A stretch of 44,532 nucleotides of DNA from a virus. This document shows, piece by piece, positions 1 through 8,114 of the stretch (position 1 is the stretch's first letter; each line of letters starts with the position of its first letter). The translations under genes and the position numbers were made by a program. Where the stretch lies: IMG/VR virus record IMGVR_UViG_3300035156_000361, positions 1 through 44,532 of that record. One strand, 5' to 3'. Below the pieces are notes generated by a model. The model did not search any database. It saw nothing but the letters and a program-made list of their open reading frames with translations, and was not told the DNA's origin.

Positions 1-1677
1 ATGACCGAATACAGCATCGTCCGTGAACCTGGGCTCGATGAGACCCCGTACCTGGTCGCCGACTACCGCTACCTCACAGTCGGCAAGCCTACCCACGGCT
101 CATACCGCTATGCGACCTTCGACGACGCGGCGAGCTACGCCGCCGAGCTGAACGGAGAATACCGCGGCTACTACCACCGGGTCATCCCCTTCGGCACACC
201 GATGGACGCCCCAGCCGGCTGGCAGGATCGCGAGCTCCGCCGGTTTGCTCTCGGCGAATACGCCGCGACGCCTTGGGACCTGGAGCCTTGGTATGCCACC
301 AAGCGCAACGAGCACTTCTGCCACATGTCGGCGAAGCAGCCGGGCATGGTCGCCTACACCGAGAACGAGGCTAAGGGCGCGGCCGACCGCCAGACCCAGA
401 CCCGTGCCGGGCGCTACCTCACCAAGTTCTTCTCGGACGTGCTCACGGCCAACGAGATCGAGGCCTGGGCGGCGAAGGTGTCCGTCGAGGCGGGCGAGCG
501 CCAGCTCCACATCACGCAGGATGCCGACGAAATCGAGGCCGTGTACGTCAGCGGGCCGAACTCCTGCATGTCCTACGAGGCCCGCCACTTCTCCGGCCAC
601 TGCCACCCGGTTCGGGTCTATGCCGGTCCTGACCTGGCTCTGGCCTACACCGGCGCCATCGACGACGCGAAGGGCCGCGCCCTAGTGTGGCCTGCGAAGA
701 AGCAGTACGGCCGCATCTACGGCGACGAGAGCCGCATGAAGCTACTGCTGGCAGCCGAGGGCTATGAGCCCGGCAACTTCACCGGCGCGCAGCTCCGCCG
801 CATCCAGGACAGCAACGGGCAGGGGCTCATCATGCCTTATGTCGACCGGGTGCCCGTCTATGACGACGGCGAGACGCTGGTGATCGGCGACAGCTCGCAT
901 GGTTACCCGATCGAGACCGACAACCAGCGCGGCCTCGCTGACAACGCCCGCGACGACCGGCCTAGCTGCGACCACTGCGGCGACCCTTACGAGGAGGACG
1001 ACGGCGAGTATCTGGATCACCGGGACGAATACTGGTGCTCCCACTGCGCCGACAACTACGCCAGCCGGTGCGAGTACGACAACAACCTCTATGCCATCAA
1101 CTCCGTGTCGCTGGTCGAGGTGCATTCAAGCAACACCTACAGCCGCTTCACCTCAACCTCCTACGTGCATCCCGGCAACCTGGATGACTATGGCGCGGTG
1201 CTGACCCGGAGCGGGGACTACTGGCACCAGGACCACACCTACTTCTGCGACGAGTTGCAGGAGGATTGCTCGGTCCACGACGACGGCGAGCCCATCGACT
1301 GGGACGGGGATACCCTGTGCCTAGAGGGCGCTGAGAAGCGCATGGCCGAGCAGGACGCCGACGAGGTGCCGATTGCGCACATCGAAGCATACCGGGCGCT
1401 GCCGCGGCCTGCTCCGGCTCAGCCGGTGGTCACTCCGGTGGTGGTCGACTTCGCCGCCCGCAATGAGCCGGTGCCTACCCTTTGGGAGGTGATGCTCACC
1501 CGTGAGGACGGCGACACCGCGCTCTGTACCATGTGGAACACGAGGGGCCGGGTAAGCCCACGCGATGAGGCGGAACGGACGAGGCGGGAGCTGTCCCTCA
1601 TGTACCCTCGATGCACCTACACCGTGCAGCCCGCCGGCACCTTCGCAGCAAGCCAGCAACTCGCCCTCGCGGCATAA
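1..1677 (+). CDS. Large Cys-motif protein of unknown function
   Basis: Protein of 558 residues that I cannot assign to a named family. Two CxxC pairs, C323/C326 and C346/C349, lie in an acidic stretch and could form a zinc ribbon or treble-clef finger. The central part (about 175-300) has a mixed alpha/beta look with several short conserved-looking blocks, and the C-terminal third is Pro/Ala rich and probably flexible. It opens the early accessory block and is followed 15 bases later by the peptidase gene with an AAGGGA ribosome site. The start at base 1 has no upstream sequence in the window, but joining the window ends puts GGAG (44523-44526) six bases before this ATG, which supports the start. 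Similar large unknown proteins occur in podophage early regions; a regulatory or DNA-binding role is only a guess. Confidence 0.8.
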   Translation: MTEYSIVREPGLDETPYLVADYRYLTVGKPTHGSYRYATFDDAASYAAELNGEYRGYYHRVIPFGTPMDAPAGWQDRELRRFALGEYAATPWDLEPWYATKRNEHFCHMSAKQPGMVAYTENEAKGAADRQTQTRAGRYLTKFFSDVLTANEIEAWAAKVSVEAGERQLHITQDADEIEAVYVSGPNSCMSYEARHFSGHCHPVRVYAGPDLALAYTGAIDDAKGRALVWPAKKQYGRIYGDESRMKLLLAAEGYEPGNFTGAQLRRIQDSNGQGLIMPYVDRVPVYDDGETLVIGDSSHGYPIETDNQRGLADNARDDRPSCDHCGDPYEEDDGEYLDHRDEYWCSHCADNYASRCEYDNNLYAINSVSLVEVHSSNTYSRFTSTSYVHPGNLDDYGAVLTRSGDYWHQDHTYFCDELQEDCSVHDDGEPIDWDGDTLCLEGAEKRMAEQDADEVPIAHIEAYRALPRPAPAQPVVTPVVVDFAARNEPVPTLWEVMLTREDGDTALCTMWNTRGRVSPRDEAERTRRELSLMYPRCTYTVQPAGTFAASQQLALAA

Positions 1678-1692
1678 CCAAGGGACATCGCC

Positions 1693-2700
1693 ATGACCTA
1701 TTACCCTGCGGGCCGTGAAGGCCTGCTGGAAGTGCTGTCCTGGGCGCGTCCCCACGATAGCGAGACCGAGCGTCGCTTCTGCCGGGAGTACCTCGACAAG
1801 GTGCCCGGCATGACGGCGGACGCCTTCGGGAACCGGATGCTCCGTATCGGCGATGCCCCGGTGATGTGGTCCTGCCACGTCGACACCGTGGCGTCCAAGT
1901 GTGGGCCGCAGCTCCTGGACTTCGATCCGGTAACGGAAATCGTCGGCCTAGCTGGCGGCAAGGCGGGGCAAAGCCTGGGCGCCGACGACGGCACCGGCGT
2001 GTGGATCATGCTCAACATGATCGCCGCCCGCCGCCCCGGCCTCTACCTGTTCCACCGCGGCGAGGAGCGGGGCTGCCTCGGCTCCTCGTGGCTCAAGGAG
2101 AACACCCCGGAGGTGCTCGAAGGCCTCCAGGCAGCCGTCGCCTTTGACCGGGCCGGCTACTCGGATGTCATCACGCACCAGTCCTATGGCCGCACCTGCT
2201 CCGACGCCTTCGCCAAGTCCGTGGCGGCGCAGCTCAACGCCTGCTGGCCGGACTTCGACTACCAGCCGGACGACGGCGGCATCTACACGGACACGAACGA
2301 GTATGCCGGGATGATCCCGGAATGCTCCAACCTGTCGGTGGGCTACTACGGCCAGCACGGCCCGCGCGAGACGCAGGATGTCGCCCATGCCGAGCGCCTG
2401 CTGGCAGCCATGCTCGTGTTCGACTTCGACCAATGCGTGATCGACCGTGACCCCGCCGTCATCGACGCCGATGATCGCTGGGGCTGGATGAAGGACGACT
2501 GGCGCGCGCCTAAACGCAAGCCGTCGAAGGACGACATGAACGCCTATACCGAGGCCGTGGAGGAGAGCCCGCACGTTGCGGCCCTGCTCCTCGCCGAGCT
2601 GGGCATCAGCCTCGACGACTTCCTCGACGAGGCCTGGGCCAGCGACCGCTTCGGCGATGATCGCTGGCAGGACGACTACCGCCCGATGGCCACGGCTTAG
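1693..2700 (+). CDS. M20/M28-like zinc metallopeptidase
   Basis: Protein of 335 residues with the signature of co-catalytic di-zinc exopeptidases. H62 and D64 lie in the HVDTV box (first metal ligand), D98-D99 in GADDGTG (bridging Asp), and E124-E125 in [11 protein letters not shown] (catalytic Glu plus metal ligand). A downstream [14 protein letters not shown] block probably gives the last His. The order and spacing fit M20/M28/M42 families, with M28-like GEE and M20-like HxDT features. No signal peptide is visible, so it should act in the cytoplasm. The C-terminal 80 residues are acidic and Trp-rich and have no obvious peptidase role. The substrate is unknown; peptide recycling or cleavage of a host peptide or amide metabolite are possible. 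Family-level assignment is firm, exact family is not. Confidence 0.85.
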   Translation: MTYYPAGREGLLEVLSWARPHDSETERRFCREYLDKVPGMTADAFGNRMLRIGDAPVMWSCHVDTVASKCGPQLLDFDPVTEIVGLAGGKAGQSLGADDGTGVWIMLNMIAARRPGLYLFHRGEERGCLGSSWLKENTPEVLEGLQAAVAFDRAGYSDVITHQSYGRTCSDAFAKSVAAQLNACWPDFDYQPDDGGIYTDTNEYAGMIPECSNLSVGYYGQHGPRETQDVAHAERLLAAMLVFDFDQCVIDRDPAVIDADDRWGWMKDDWRAPKRKPSKDDMNAYTEAVEESPHVAALLLAELGISLDDFLDEAWASDRFGDDRWQDDYRPMATA

Positions 2701-2767
2701 GCCGGGCCTCTCCCACTCAACGACCTGTGACCCCGGACGCGATGCGAGCCGGGGCGAGGAGACGCAT

Positions 2768-3427
2768 GTGAAAATCTCAAAGACCGAGTTGGCCGCTATG
2801 ATCGCGGCTCACGCACTCTGGATCGCCTGCGATCCGAGTGGCTCCAGGGCGGACCTCTCCGGGGCGAACCTCTCCAGGGCGGACCTCTCCGGGGCGAACC
2901 TCTCCGGGGCGGACCTCTACGGGGCGAACCTCTCCGGGGCGAACCTCTCCGGGGCGAACCTCTCCGGGGCGGACCTCTACGGGGCGAACCTCTCCGGGGC
3001 GGACCTCTACGGGGCGAACCTCTCCGGGGCGAACCTCTCCGGGGCGAACCTCTCCGGGGCGAACCTCTCCGGGGCGAACCTCTCCGGGGCGGACCTCTCC
3101 GGGGCGGACCTCTCCGGGGCGCGCAACCTCTGGTTCCAGGTCCCGCAGGAGGGCGAGCTGATCGTCTGGAAGAAGCTCAAGGGAGGCGTCATCGCCAAGC
3201 TCCGGGTTCCGCCAGAGGCCCGTCGAACCGCTACCCCAGTCGGTCGCAAGTGCCGCGCAGAGTTCGTCGAGGTGATCGAAGGCGAAGGCGTGTCCATGCA
3301 CGACGGCGTGACCATCTACTCGGCGGGTCAAACAGTCCGTCCAGACCGCTTCGACGACGACGTTCGAGCGGAGTGCCGCCCTGGCATCCACTTCTTCCTG
3401 ACCCGTGAAGAAGCGGAGGCATACTGA
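2768..3427 (+). CDS. Pentapeptide-repeat protein with DUF5758-like C-terminus
   Basis: Protein of 219 residues. I chose the GTG at 2768 because GAGGA lies seven bases upstream; the open frame runs further up only without a ribosome site. Residues about 27-120 are some 18 consecutive A(D/N)LSG-type pentapeptides, predicted to form a right-handed quadrilateral beta-helix. The remaining roughly 95 residues end in [13 protein letters not shown], which resembles the DUF5758-type tail found on other phage pentapeptide proteins. Some members of this fold (Qnr, MfpA) mimic DNA and bind gyrase; whether this one does is inference. At DNA level the repeats are almost identical 15-mers, a sign of recent expansion. 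It overlaps the next ORF by one base (TGATG). Confidence 0.88.
   Translation: MKISKTELAAMIAAHALWIACDPSGSRADLSGANLSRADLSGANLSGADLYGANLSGANLSGANLSGADLYGANLSGADLYGANLSGANLSGANLSGANLSGANLSGADLSGADLSGARNLWFQVPQEGELIVWKKLKGGVIAKLRVPPEARRTATPVGRKCRAEFVEVIEGEGVSMHDGVTIYSAGQTVRPDRFDDDVRAECRPGIHFFLTREEAEAY
2849..3123 (+). repeat. Tandem 15-bp repeat array inside the pentapeptide gene
   Basis: About 18 head-to-tail copies of a 15-base unit of the form GGGGCGAACCTCTCC, with GAACC/GGACC and CTC-TCC/CTC-TAC variants. It encodes the pentapeptide repeats. Near-identity including third codon positions points to slippage or recombination rather than old divergence, so copy number may vary between isolates and assembly of this stretch may be unreliable. 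Confidence 0.9.
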
Positions 3428-3579
3428 TGTTCTACAACGTCTACCGTACGGCCTCGGGCCGTACCCACGTCACCTCCTACGGGTGGGATACCCCGGACGA
3501 GGCCCGCCGCTGGCGCAGCACCAACGCCGACCTGACACCCATCGGCGTGTGCCGGTTCAAAGACGGGCGGACGCTCTGA
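3427..3579 (+). CDS. Small hypothetical protein (50 aa)
   Basis: ATG overlaps the previous stop (TGATG) and the ORF ends on a TGA that overlaps the next ATG, so it sits in a translationally coupled chain. The product, beginning [17 protein letters not shown], looks like a small compact domain with a possible beta hairpin and no membrane segment. Function unknown. Confidence 0.65.
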   Translation: MFYNVYRTASGRTHVTSYGWDTPDEARRWRSTNADLTPIGVCRFKDGRTL

Positions 3580-3797
3580 TGGCCCCGTCAAATACACCCT
3601 TACGGCTTTGCGACTGCGACTTGGAGCAGGATGACGACGGCGATTGGGTCCTGATCCCGCCCGTCGACCGCACGATCTTCACCGTGCCGGGCGAAGGCTG
3701 GCTTGTCACTGACTACTACATGCGCGGCCGAGACTGGGACTGTCGAGCCGACGTAGAGGCGGCCTGTTCCGAATACCTCGCCGGGATCGCCGTCTGA
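3579..3797 (+). CDS. Small acidic hypothetical protein (72 aa)
   Basis: Begins at the ATG of a TGATG overlap with the preceding ORF and ends in another TGATG overlap with the next one. The protein is acidic, with CDCDLEQDDDGDW near the start and three Trp. Two N-terminal Cys and two later ones could bind metal, but no standard motif is clear. Function unknown; coupling suggests co-expression with its neighbours in the early block. Confidence 0.65.
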   Translation: MAPSNTPLRLCDCDLEQDDDGDWVLIPPVDRTIFTVPGEGWLVTDYYMRGRDWDCRADVEAACSEYLAGIAV

Positions 3798-4030
3798 TGG
3801 CCGCCCACCTCAACTTCCGCGGCGTCCAGCAGTCGCTGGCCGGGCGCGGCATCCGCATCGACCGGGACGGGAGCTACCCTGATGGGCGCTCCCGCTACGC
3901 CGTCTGGCCGCAGGGGACCATCCGGCTCCTGGCCCGGCGCACCGACGACATCGACATGGCCTACATCGCCGGCCTTCGCATGGCGACCAAGCGTGACAGC
4001 GGGCTCGGGGGAGCGCCGGCTTACGCTTGA
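3797..4030 (+). CDS. Small basic hypothetical protein (77 aa)
   Basis: Start ATG overlaps the previous stop. The 77-residue product is Arg-rich with alternating polar/hydrophobic segments (RYAVWPQGTIRLLARR) suggesting a small beta-rich fold. No motif recognised. It lies directly before the kinase-like gene. Confidence 0.65.
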   Translation: MAAHLNFRGVQQSLAGRGIRIDRDGSYPDGRSRYAVWPQGTIRLLARRTDDIDMAYIAGLRMATKRDSGLGGAPAYA

Positions 4031-4034
4031 TGGA

Positions 4035-4823
4035 ATGCGGCCGGGCAGCGGCCCGGCCGACCTCTCATCGAAAGCGAGTGACTTGAGCAACGTCGTAAGT
4101 CTGGCGGGGCGTTTCGACGCCGCTGCCTTGGAGGCGCTCTGCGTGGACAACGCGGCGCCTGAGTTCGGGGAAATCAAGACCGCGAAGGATCAGATGACGG
4201 CCCTCGTGTTGGCCGTGTCCGAGCTGATCGCGGACCATCCTGTGCGCCCTAGCGGCTATGTCCGGGAGCAGTCCGCGTTCAGGCCGGTGTGCGACCTGAT
4301 GCGCCGCTCGGGCTGGACCTTCTGCGGGTCCGGCTACTACTCCGCCGCCTTCTACCGCAACGGGCTCGCCATGAAGATCGGGTTCAAGCCCGAGGACAGC
4401 GGCCTTATGTACGCTGCCTGGTGCCGAGCCAATCAGCGCCGCGCCGGAGTGCCCATCGTCCACAAGCTGCTCAGCAAGGGCCTCTGCTACGCCGTCCTCA
4501 TGGATCGGCTGGAGGCAATCGCCGGGGAGCTGTCGCCGGGCGATCCGATGTACGACCCACAGCTCGCTGCCGAGGTGGACTCCGTGAAGGAGACCATCAA
4601 CCTCGGCATCGACGGCTGGGGCCGCCACATGGACCTCTGCCGCACCGCCATCGACATCCGGGAGTTCTTCTCGGACATCGCCAATTTTGACATCCATGAA
4701 GCCAATGTGATGCTTGATCGTTACGGCAACGTCGTAATCACAGACCCGGTTAGCTTCGTGGGCGATTACCAGTCTTTCGCTCCCTCCTCGGGAGACGTAA
4801 GCACCTATAGGCGTTACGGCTGA
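4035..4823 (+). CDS. Protein kinase-like protein
   Basis: Protein of 262 residues from ATG 4035 (TTG 4083 is an alternative start; neither has a strong ribosome site). A kinase-like core is visible: K114 in GLAMKIGF fits the ATP-binding Lys; D219 and N224 in FDIHEANVMLDRYGN fit the catalytic loop pattern D-x4-N; D237 in VVITDP replaces the DFG metal-binding Asp. The spacing from catalytic loop to TDP is that of bacterial and phage kinase-like proteins. In T7 the early gp0.7 kinase phosphorylates host transcription and RNA-processing proteins, and this gene sits in the equivalent early block. I infer a host-takeover kinase or a pseudokinase; no substrate can be read from sequence. Confidence 0.65.
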   Translation: MRPGSGPADLSSKASDLSNVVSLAGRFDAAALEALCVDNAAPEFGEIKTAKDQMTALVLAVSELIADHPVRPSGYVREQSAFRPVCDLMRRSGWTFCGSGYYSAAFYRNGLAMKIGFKPEDSGLMYAAWCRANQRRAGVPIVHKLLSKGLCYAVLMDRLEAIAGELSPGDPMYDPQLAAEVDSVKETINLGIDGWGRHMDLCRTAIDIREFFSDIANFDIHEANVMLDRYGNVVITDPVSFVGDYQSFAPSSGDVSTYRRYG

Positions 4824-4846
4824 CGCCTAGAACTACGGGAGACCTT

Positions 4847-5212
4847 ATGCCGACCAACGATAAGAAGCCCGCAAAGGGACGACAGACCACCGAACAGAAG
4901 CTCAACGCGGCTAGGGTCCGCGTTGCCCAGCTCGAAGCTCTGCTCCGCGAGGAGCAAGAGAAGTCGGTGGACGTAGGCGACGAGGTAGTTTTCCGCTTCG
5001 GCCGTGCTGGCATTGGCGGCGGCCCCCGTAACATGCGCGGCACAGTTGCCGGAGTGGTGAACACCTCCCAAGGCATGGTCGTAGCCGTGACCGTAAACGG
5101 CGACTTGGGCTTGCCCGACATCAAGCGGGTGAACATCAAGAGCATCATATCCACCAAGCGCAAGTCGGCGCGCACTCCCCGTTACGCTGGGGAAATGGAA
5201 CCGGCCCGCTAA
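4847..5212 (+). CDS. Hypothetical protein with coiled-coil and small beta domain
   Basis: Protein of 121 residues with GGGAGA eight bases before the ATG. Residues 15-42 (EQKLNAARVRVAQLEALLRE) form a heptad-like coiled coil. Residues about 45-110 are Gly/Val-rich and look like a small beta barrel (KOW/SH3-like: VGDEVVFRFG, then GTVAGVV). The basic tail could contact nucleic acid. No named family recognised. It ends just before two strong hairpins that close the early block. Confidence 0.7.
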   Translation: MPTNDKKPAKGRQTTEQKLNAARVRVAQLEALLREEQEKSVDVGDEVVFRFGRAGIGGGPRNMRGTVAGVVNTSQGMVVAVTVNGDLGLPDIKRVNIKSIISTKRKSARTPRYAGEMEPAR

Positions 5213-5218
5213 CGAGTT

Positions 5219-5261
5219 ACCGGCCTGAGCCGGTTAGCGCCGGGGCAACCCGCCCCGGCGC
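5219..5261 (+). promoter_or_regulatory. Two consecutive hairpins between early and replication blocks
   Basis: ACCGGC (5219-5224) pairs with GCCGGT (5229-5234) over a 4-base loop. Two bases later GCGCCGGGGC (5237-5246) pairs perfectly with GCCCCGGCGC (5252-5261) over a 5-base loop. No T-run follows, so this is not a standard intrinsic terminator; it could be an RNase III-type processing site, a pause/attenuator, or an mRNA stabiliser. It lies at the boundary of two gene blocks. Confidence 0.6.
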
Positions 5262-5299
5262 CTGAACCCGTGCGCCCTGAGCGCCTCATTAGGATCAAC

Positions 5300-5593
5300 A
5301 TGAAGTACGTTCTCAACATCACGCGGCGCGTGGTGGCCCTTGTCACGTCCCTCCACCTCGCAGCCCTGCTCCGCGCCATGGCCGGTCAGGACAAGCGCAT
5401 CATCAAGGCCGCCGTCATCGTCGACAAGGCGGGCGCCGCCCTCGACGCGGCCTTCGACACCGTGAGCTACGCCAGCAAGCGCCTGTCCGACGCCGGCCTC
5501 ATCAAGGCCCAGACCGAGGCACAGGCTGCGGCCTTCAAGGCAGCGGCGCAGGCCGAGGCCGACATGCTGCGCCCCGGCGCCATCGCGCTCTGA
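5300..5593 (+). CDS. Small Ala-rich helical protein (97 aa)
   Basis: I chose ATG 5300 because AGGA lies six bases before it; an in-frame ATG at 5270 has no ribosome site and lies near the hairpin. The protein starts MKYVLNITRRVVALVTSLH, a moderately hydrophobic helix, and then is Ala/Lys/Asp-rich with a strong helical pattern (AQAAAFKAAAQAEADML). It may be a peripheral or singly anchored membrane protein. No family recognised. Confidence 0.65.
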   Translation: MKYVLNITRRVVALVTSLHLAALLRAMAGQDKRIIKAAVIVDKAGAALDAAFDTVSYASKRLSDAGLIKAQTEAQAAAFKAAAQAEADMLRPGAIAL

Positions 5594-5609
5594 GGATCGG
5601 CCACACACT

Positions 5610-5768
5610 TTGCTCGATCCCGATTTCGACGACGACTACCCGTACTCTGACACCCGCGCCATTGAGGCGCACGGCTACGACCCTCGCACCACCCCGGTGG
5701 ACACGCTGATGGCCGGCCCGGTGCAAATGCACTTCGACTTCGCTGACGACATGGGCGCCTTCGACTAA
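5610..5768 (+). CDS. Small acidic hypothetical protein (52 aa)
   Basis: TTG start inferred; it gives MLDPDFDDDYPYSDTRAIEA and runs to a TAA that overlaps the primase ATG (TAATG). GAGGA at 5592-5596 is 13 bases away, which is long, so the start is uncertain. The product is strongly acidic with many Asp and Tyr, which is typical of small phage inhibitors that mimic DNA, but nothing specific is recognised. Confidence 0.45.
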   Translation: MLDPDFDDDYPYSDTRAIEAHGYDPRTTPVDTLMAGPVQMHFDFADDMGAFD

Positions 5769-6559
5769 TGGCGCTGGACCCTGCGGGGTGGCTTAGCCGG
5801 GCTCAAGAGCTTGCGCTAGGCGGACGCCGCAGGGTCGACCACGACTGCGGCTCCGGTCGCACCATGATCGTGGACCACAATGATCGGGGCTGGTCAGCCT
5901 ATTGCTGGCGCTGCTCCGATCAGGGGTTCGTACCCCGACCGCAGCCGAGCTTGGCCGAGCGCCTTGCCCGGCTGCGGACAGTGGCTGATGCCGAGGCGGA
6001 AGCCGAAGCTGATCCGCGGCCACCTATGCCTGCCGAGTTTGACCCAGGGCAGTGGCCGCTGGCCGCCAGAGCTTGGGTTTATAAGGCGGGCCTGAGTAAT
6101 GATACCCTCTCCCGCAAAGGCATCTACTGGTGCCCGCGCCTTGCCCGAGTAGTGCTGCCGGTTTTCCAAGAGGGCCGGCTCATCTATTGGCAGGCTAGGA
6201 GCCTGGACCCATCCCGGCCCAAGTATATCAACCCGCCCATCGACAAGCCCGTGTTCAAGCAGGGCTCAGGCCCGGTGCTGGTCCTCTGTGAGGACATGCT
6301 CAGCACCATCCGGGTGGGCGAGGTGACGGAAGCGTGGTGCGCGATGGGCACCAGCCTGTCGGACACCGCAATCACCGACATCCTGGCCATGGCCAAGCCG
6401 GTCAAGGTCTGGCTCGACCCGGATGGGGCAGGGGTGAAGGGACGCCGCAAGTACGTCCCCAAGCTCCGCGCCTACGGGATTGAGGCCACGGCGATCCGCT
6501 CCGAGCGTGATCCGAAGTTCCACTCAAAAGAGGAGATAGCTAAGTTTCTCTCGATATGA
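5768..6559 (+). CDS. DNA primase (zinc-binding and TOPRIM domains)
   Basis: Protein of 263 residues corresponding to the primase half of T7 gp4. An N-terminal zinc finger is formed by C27, C46 and C49 with a nearby His/Cys, in HDCGSG...YCWRC. A linker rich in Ala/Glu follows, then a TOPRIM-like region with LVLCEDML (metal-binding Glu) and VWLDPDGAG (DxD-type acidic motif). It would make RNA primers for the lagging strand. The gene ends in an ATGA overlap with the helicase, so the two activities fused in T7 are separate here but translationally coupled. Confidence 0.85.
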   Translation: MALDPAGWLSRAQELALGGRRRVDHDCGSGRTMIVDHNDRGWSAYCWRCSDQGFVPRPQPSLAERLARLRTVADAEAEAEADPRPPMPAEFDPGQWPLAARAWVYKAGLSNDTLSRKGIYWCPRLARVVLPVFQEGRLIYWQARSLDPSRPKYINPPIDKPVFKQGSGPVLVLCEDMLSTIRVGEVTEAWCAMGTSLSDTAITDILAMAKPVKVWLDPDGAGVKGRRKYVPKLRAYGIEATAIRSERDPKFHSKEEIAKFLSI

Positions 6560-7839
6560 CCCTGCTCCGCCTGCTGCGGACGCGGGAGCGGTACGAGAAG
6601 CTGCGCCGGGCAGTGCCTGACGCCGTACTCGACCTGAAAACCAAGACGATCCTCGACGACTTCGGCAAATACTTCCGAGAGTTCACCGACGTAACCCGGA
6701 TCGAGCAGGAGCCCTTCTGGCTGTGGTTCCGATCTTTCGCCCACCCCAAGCTCAACGACGAGCAGCGGGCGCTATACCACGGCCTGCTCAAGCAGGTGCA
6801 GGAGCCTGTCGACCCGGCCCTGGAGGCCGGGCTGATGGCCCGCATGGTGGCCGCCAAGACGGCCTCCGATCTGCTCGGGCTCATCGAGCGGTTCAACGAG
6901 GGCGAGGAGCTGGACTTCGGCTCGCAGCTCCGGTCCACCATCGAGCAGTTCGAGCTGGACACCAACCGCAAGGTCAAGACGCCCTGGGTTCAGGACGACA
7001 TCAACGACCTGCTGGCCGAGGATGCCAACGACACCGGCTTTCACTGGCGGCTTGACGAGCTGAACCTGGCCATGCGCCCGCTTCGATCCGGGGACTTCGG
7101 CATCATCGCCGCCCGGCCGGACGTGGGCAAGACGAGTTTCCTTACCGACCAGCTTAGCCATATGGCGGCGCAGGTCGACACCCTGTTCCCCGACGAGAAG
7201 CGGACCATCCTGTGGTTCAACAACGAGGGGCCGGGCAACCGCATCGTCAAGCGCCTGTTCCAATCGGCGCTGAACGAGACCGCCTCCGGGCTGGTCGCTC
7301 GCAGCCAGGCCGGCACCATCGGCCGAGACTATGTGACCACGACGGGCGGCAGGCCGCACATCCTCCGGGTGTTCGACATCCACGACTTCTGGAACCACGA
7401 GGTCGAGGACATCATCCGGCAATTCCCGCCGGCGCTCATCGTGCTGGACATGGTGGACAACATCAAGTTCGGCGGCGCCGTCTCCAACAACGGCCAGCGC
7501 ACCGACCAGCTTCTCGAAGCGATGTACCAGTGGGCGCGCGTCCAGGCGGTCAAGCATGACTGCCCCGTGCTGGCGACCAGCCAGATCAGCGCCGACGGCG
7601 AGAACCTCTGCTACCCAACCCTGTCGATGCTCAAGGACAGCAAGACGGGGAAGCAGGGCGCAGCCGATTTCATCCTGACGGTCGGCTACAACGCGGACTT
7701 CCCGAGCAGCCGCTACCTCGGGCTCACCAAGAACAAGCTGGCCCGCGAAGGTGGGCCGAAGCAGCTCAAGGCCGAGGTCGTCTTTGACGGCCAGCGCGGC
7801 CGCTACGTCACCCCATCCCAGTTCAACGGAGCCGCATAA
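6556..7839 (+). CDS. Replicative DNA helicase (DnaB/gp4 type)
   Basis: Protein of 427 residues; ATG overlaps the primase stop by four bases. The RecA-like core begins near residue 170: Walker A ARPDVGKTS with K192, Walker B-type segment PALIVLDMVDNI, and a later CPVLATSQIS sensor strand. The N-terminal 150 residues, including several helices, probably replace the primase-linker region and could carry the primase contact. It should form a hexamer that unwinds DNA at the fork and work with the polymerase at 9345. The next ORF overlaps by one base (TAATG). Confidence 0.88.
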   Translation: MTLLRLLRTRERYEKLRRAVPDAVLDLKTKTILDDFGKYFREFTDVTRIEQEPFWLWFRSFAHPKLNDEQRALYHGLLKQVQEPVDPALEAGLMARMVAAKTASDLLGLIERFNEGEELDFGSQLRSTIEQFELDTNRKVKTPWVQDDINDLLAEDANDTGFHWRLDELNLAMRPLRSGDFGIIAARPDVGKTSFLTDQLSHMAAQVDTLFPDEKRTILWFNNEGPGNRIVKRLFQSALNETASGLVARSQAGTIGRDYVTTTGGRPHILRVFDIHDFWNHEVEDIIRQFPPALIVLDMVDNIKFGGAVSNNGQRTDQLLEAMYQWARVQAVKHDCPVLATSQISADGENLCYPTLSMLKDSKTGKQGAADFILTVGYNADFPSSRYLGLTKNKLAREGGPKQLKAEVVFDGQRGRYVTPSQFNGAA

Positions 7840-8114
7840 TGGGTTTCCTCTTACTGCCTCGCAGGACCGAGCCGGACGACAGCCAGGAGGCTCGCCGTTG
7901 GCGGCCGGTCACTAACCCCCCGCATGTCGGAGGAAGCTATGTCGTGGGCGGGTACATCGACGACGGCACACTGCCACGGCGCTTCGAGCGCACGTTCGCG
8001 ACCTGCATCAGGACACTCGACGGCCCTGAATGGTCGCACAGCCGCCGCGCAGACACGTCGGTGCCCATCGAATACTGGTTCGACACCGGACCTCACCCGG
8101 AGGTGCGCGCATGA
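7839..8114 (+). CDS. Small hypothetical protein (91 aa)
   Basis: ATG overlaps the helicase stop and the ORF ends in an ATGA overlap with the next gene. The protein is Arg/Pro-rich with a central GGSYVVGGYIDDG segment; no motif recognised. Coupling to the helicase suggests a replication-linked role, which is inference. Confidence 0.6.
   Translation: MGFLLLPRRTEPDDSQEARRWRPVTNPPHVGGSYVVGGYIDDGTLPRRFERTFATCIRTLDGPEWSHSRRADTSVPIEYWFDTGPHPEVRA

Noticed and set aside
1-300. Direct terminal repeat between window ends
   Set aside because: The first and last few hundred bases share no repeat; any terminal repeat is collapsed in the assembly or lies elsewhere.
2849-3123. CRISPR-like repeat array
   Set aside because: Repeats are 15 bases without spacers and encode pentapeptides in frame; it is a coding tandem repeat.
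2777-3391. 204-residue leftward ORF in the repeat gene
   Set aside because: It is the mirror image of the pentapeptide repeats (EVRPG units) with no start signal.
6103-6120. Further promoter copy (TGATACCCTC) in the primase gene
   Set aside because: Only the first ten bases match and it is in the middle of a conserved coding region.
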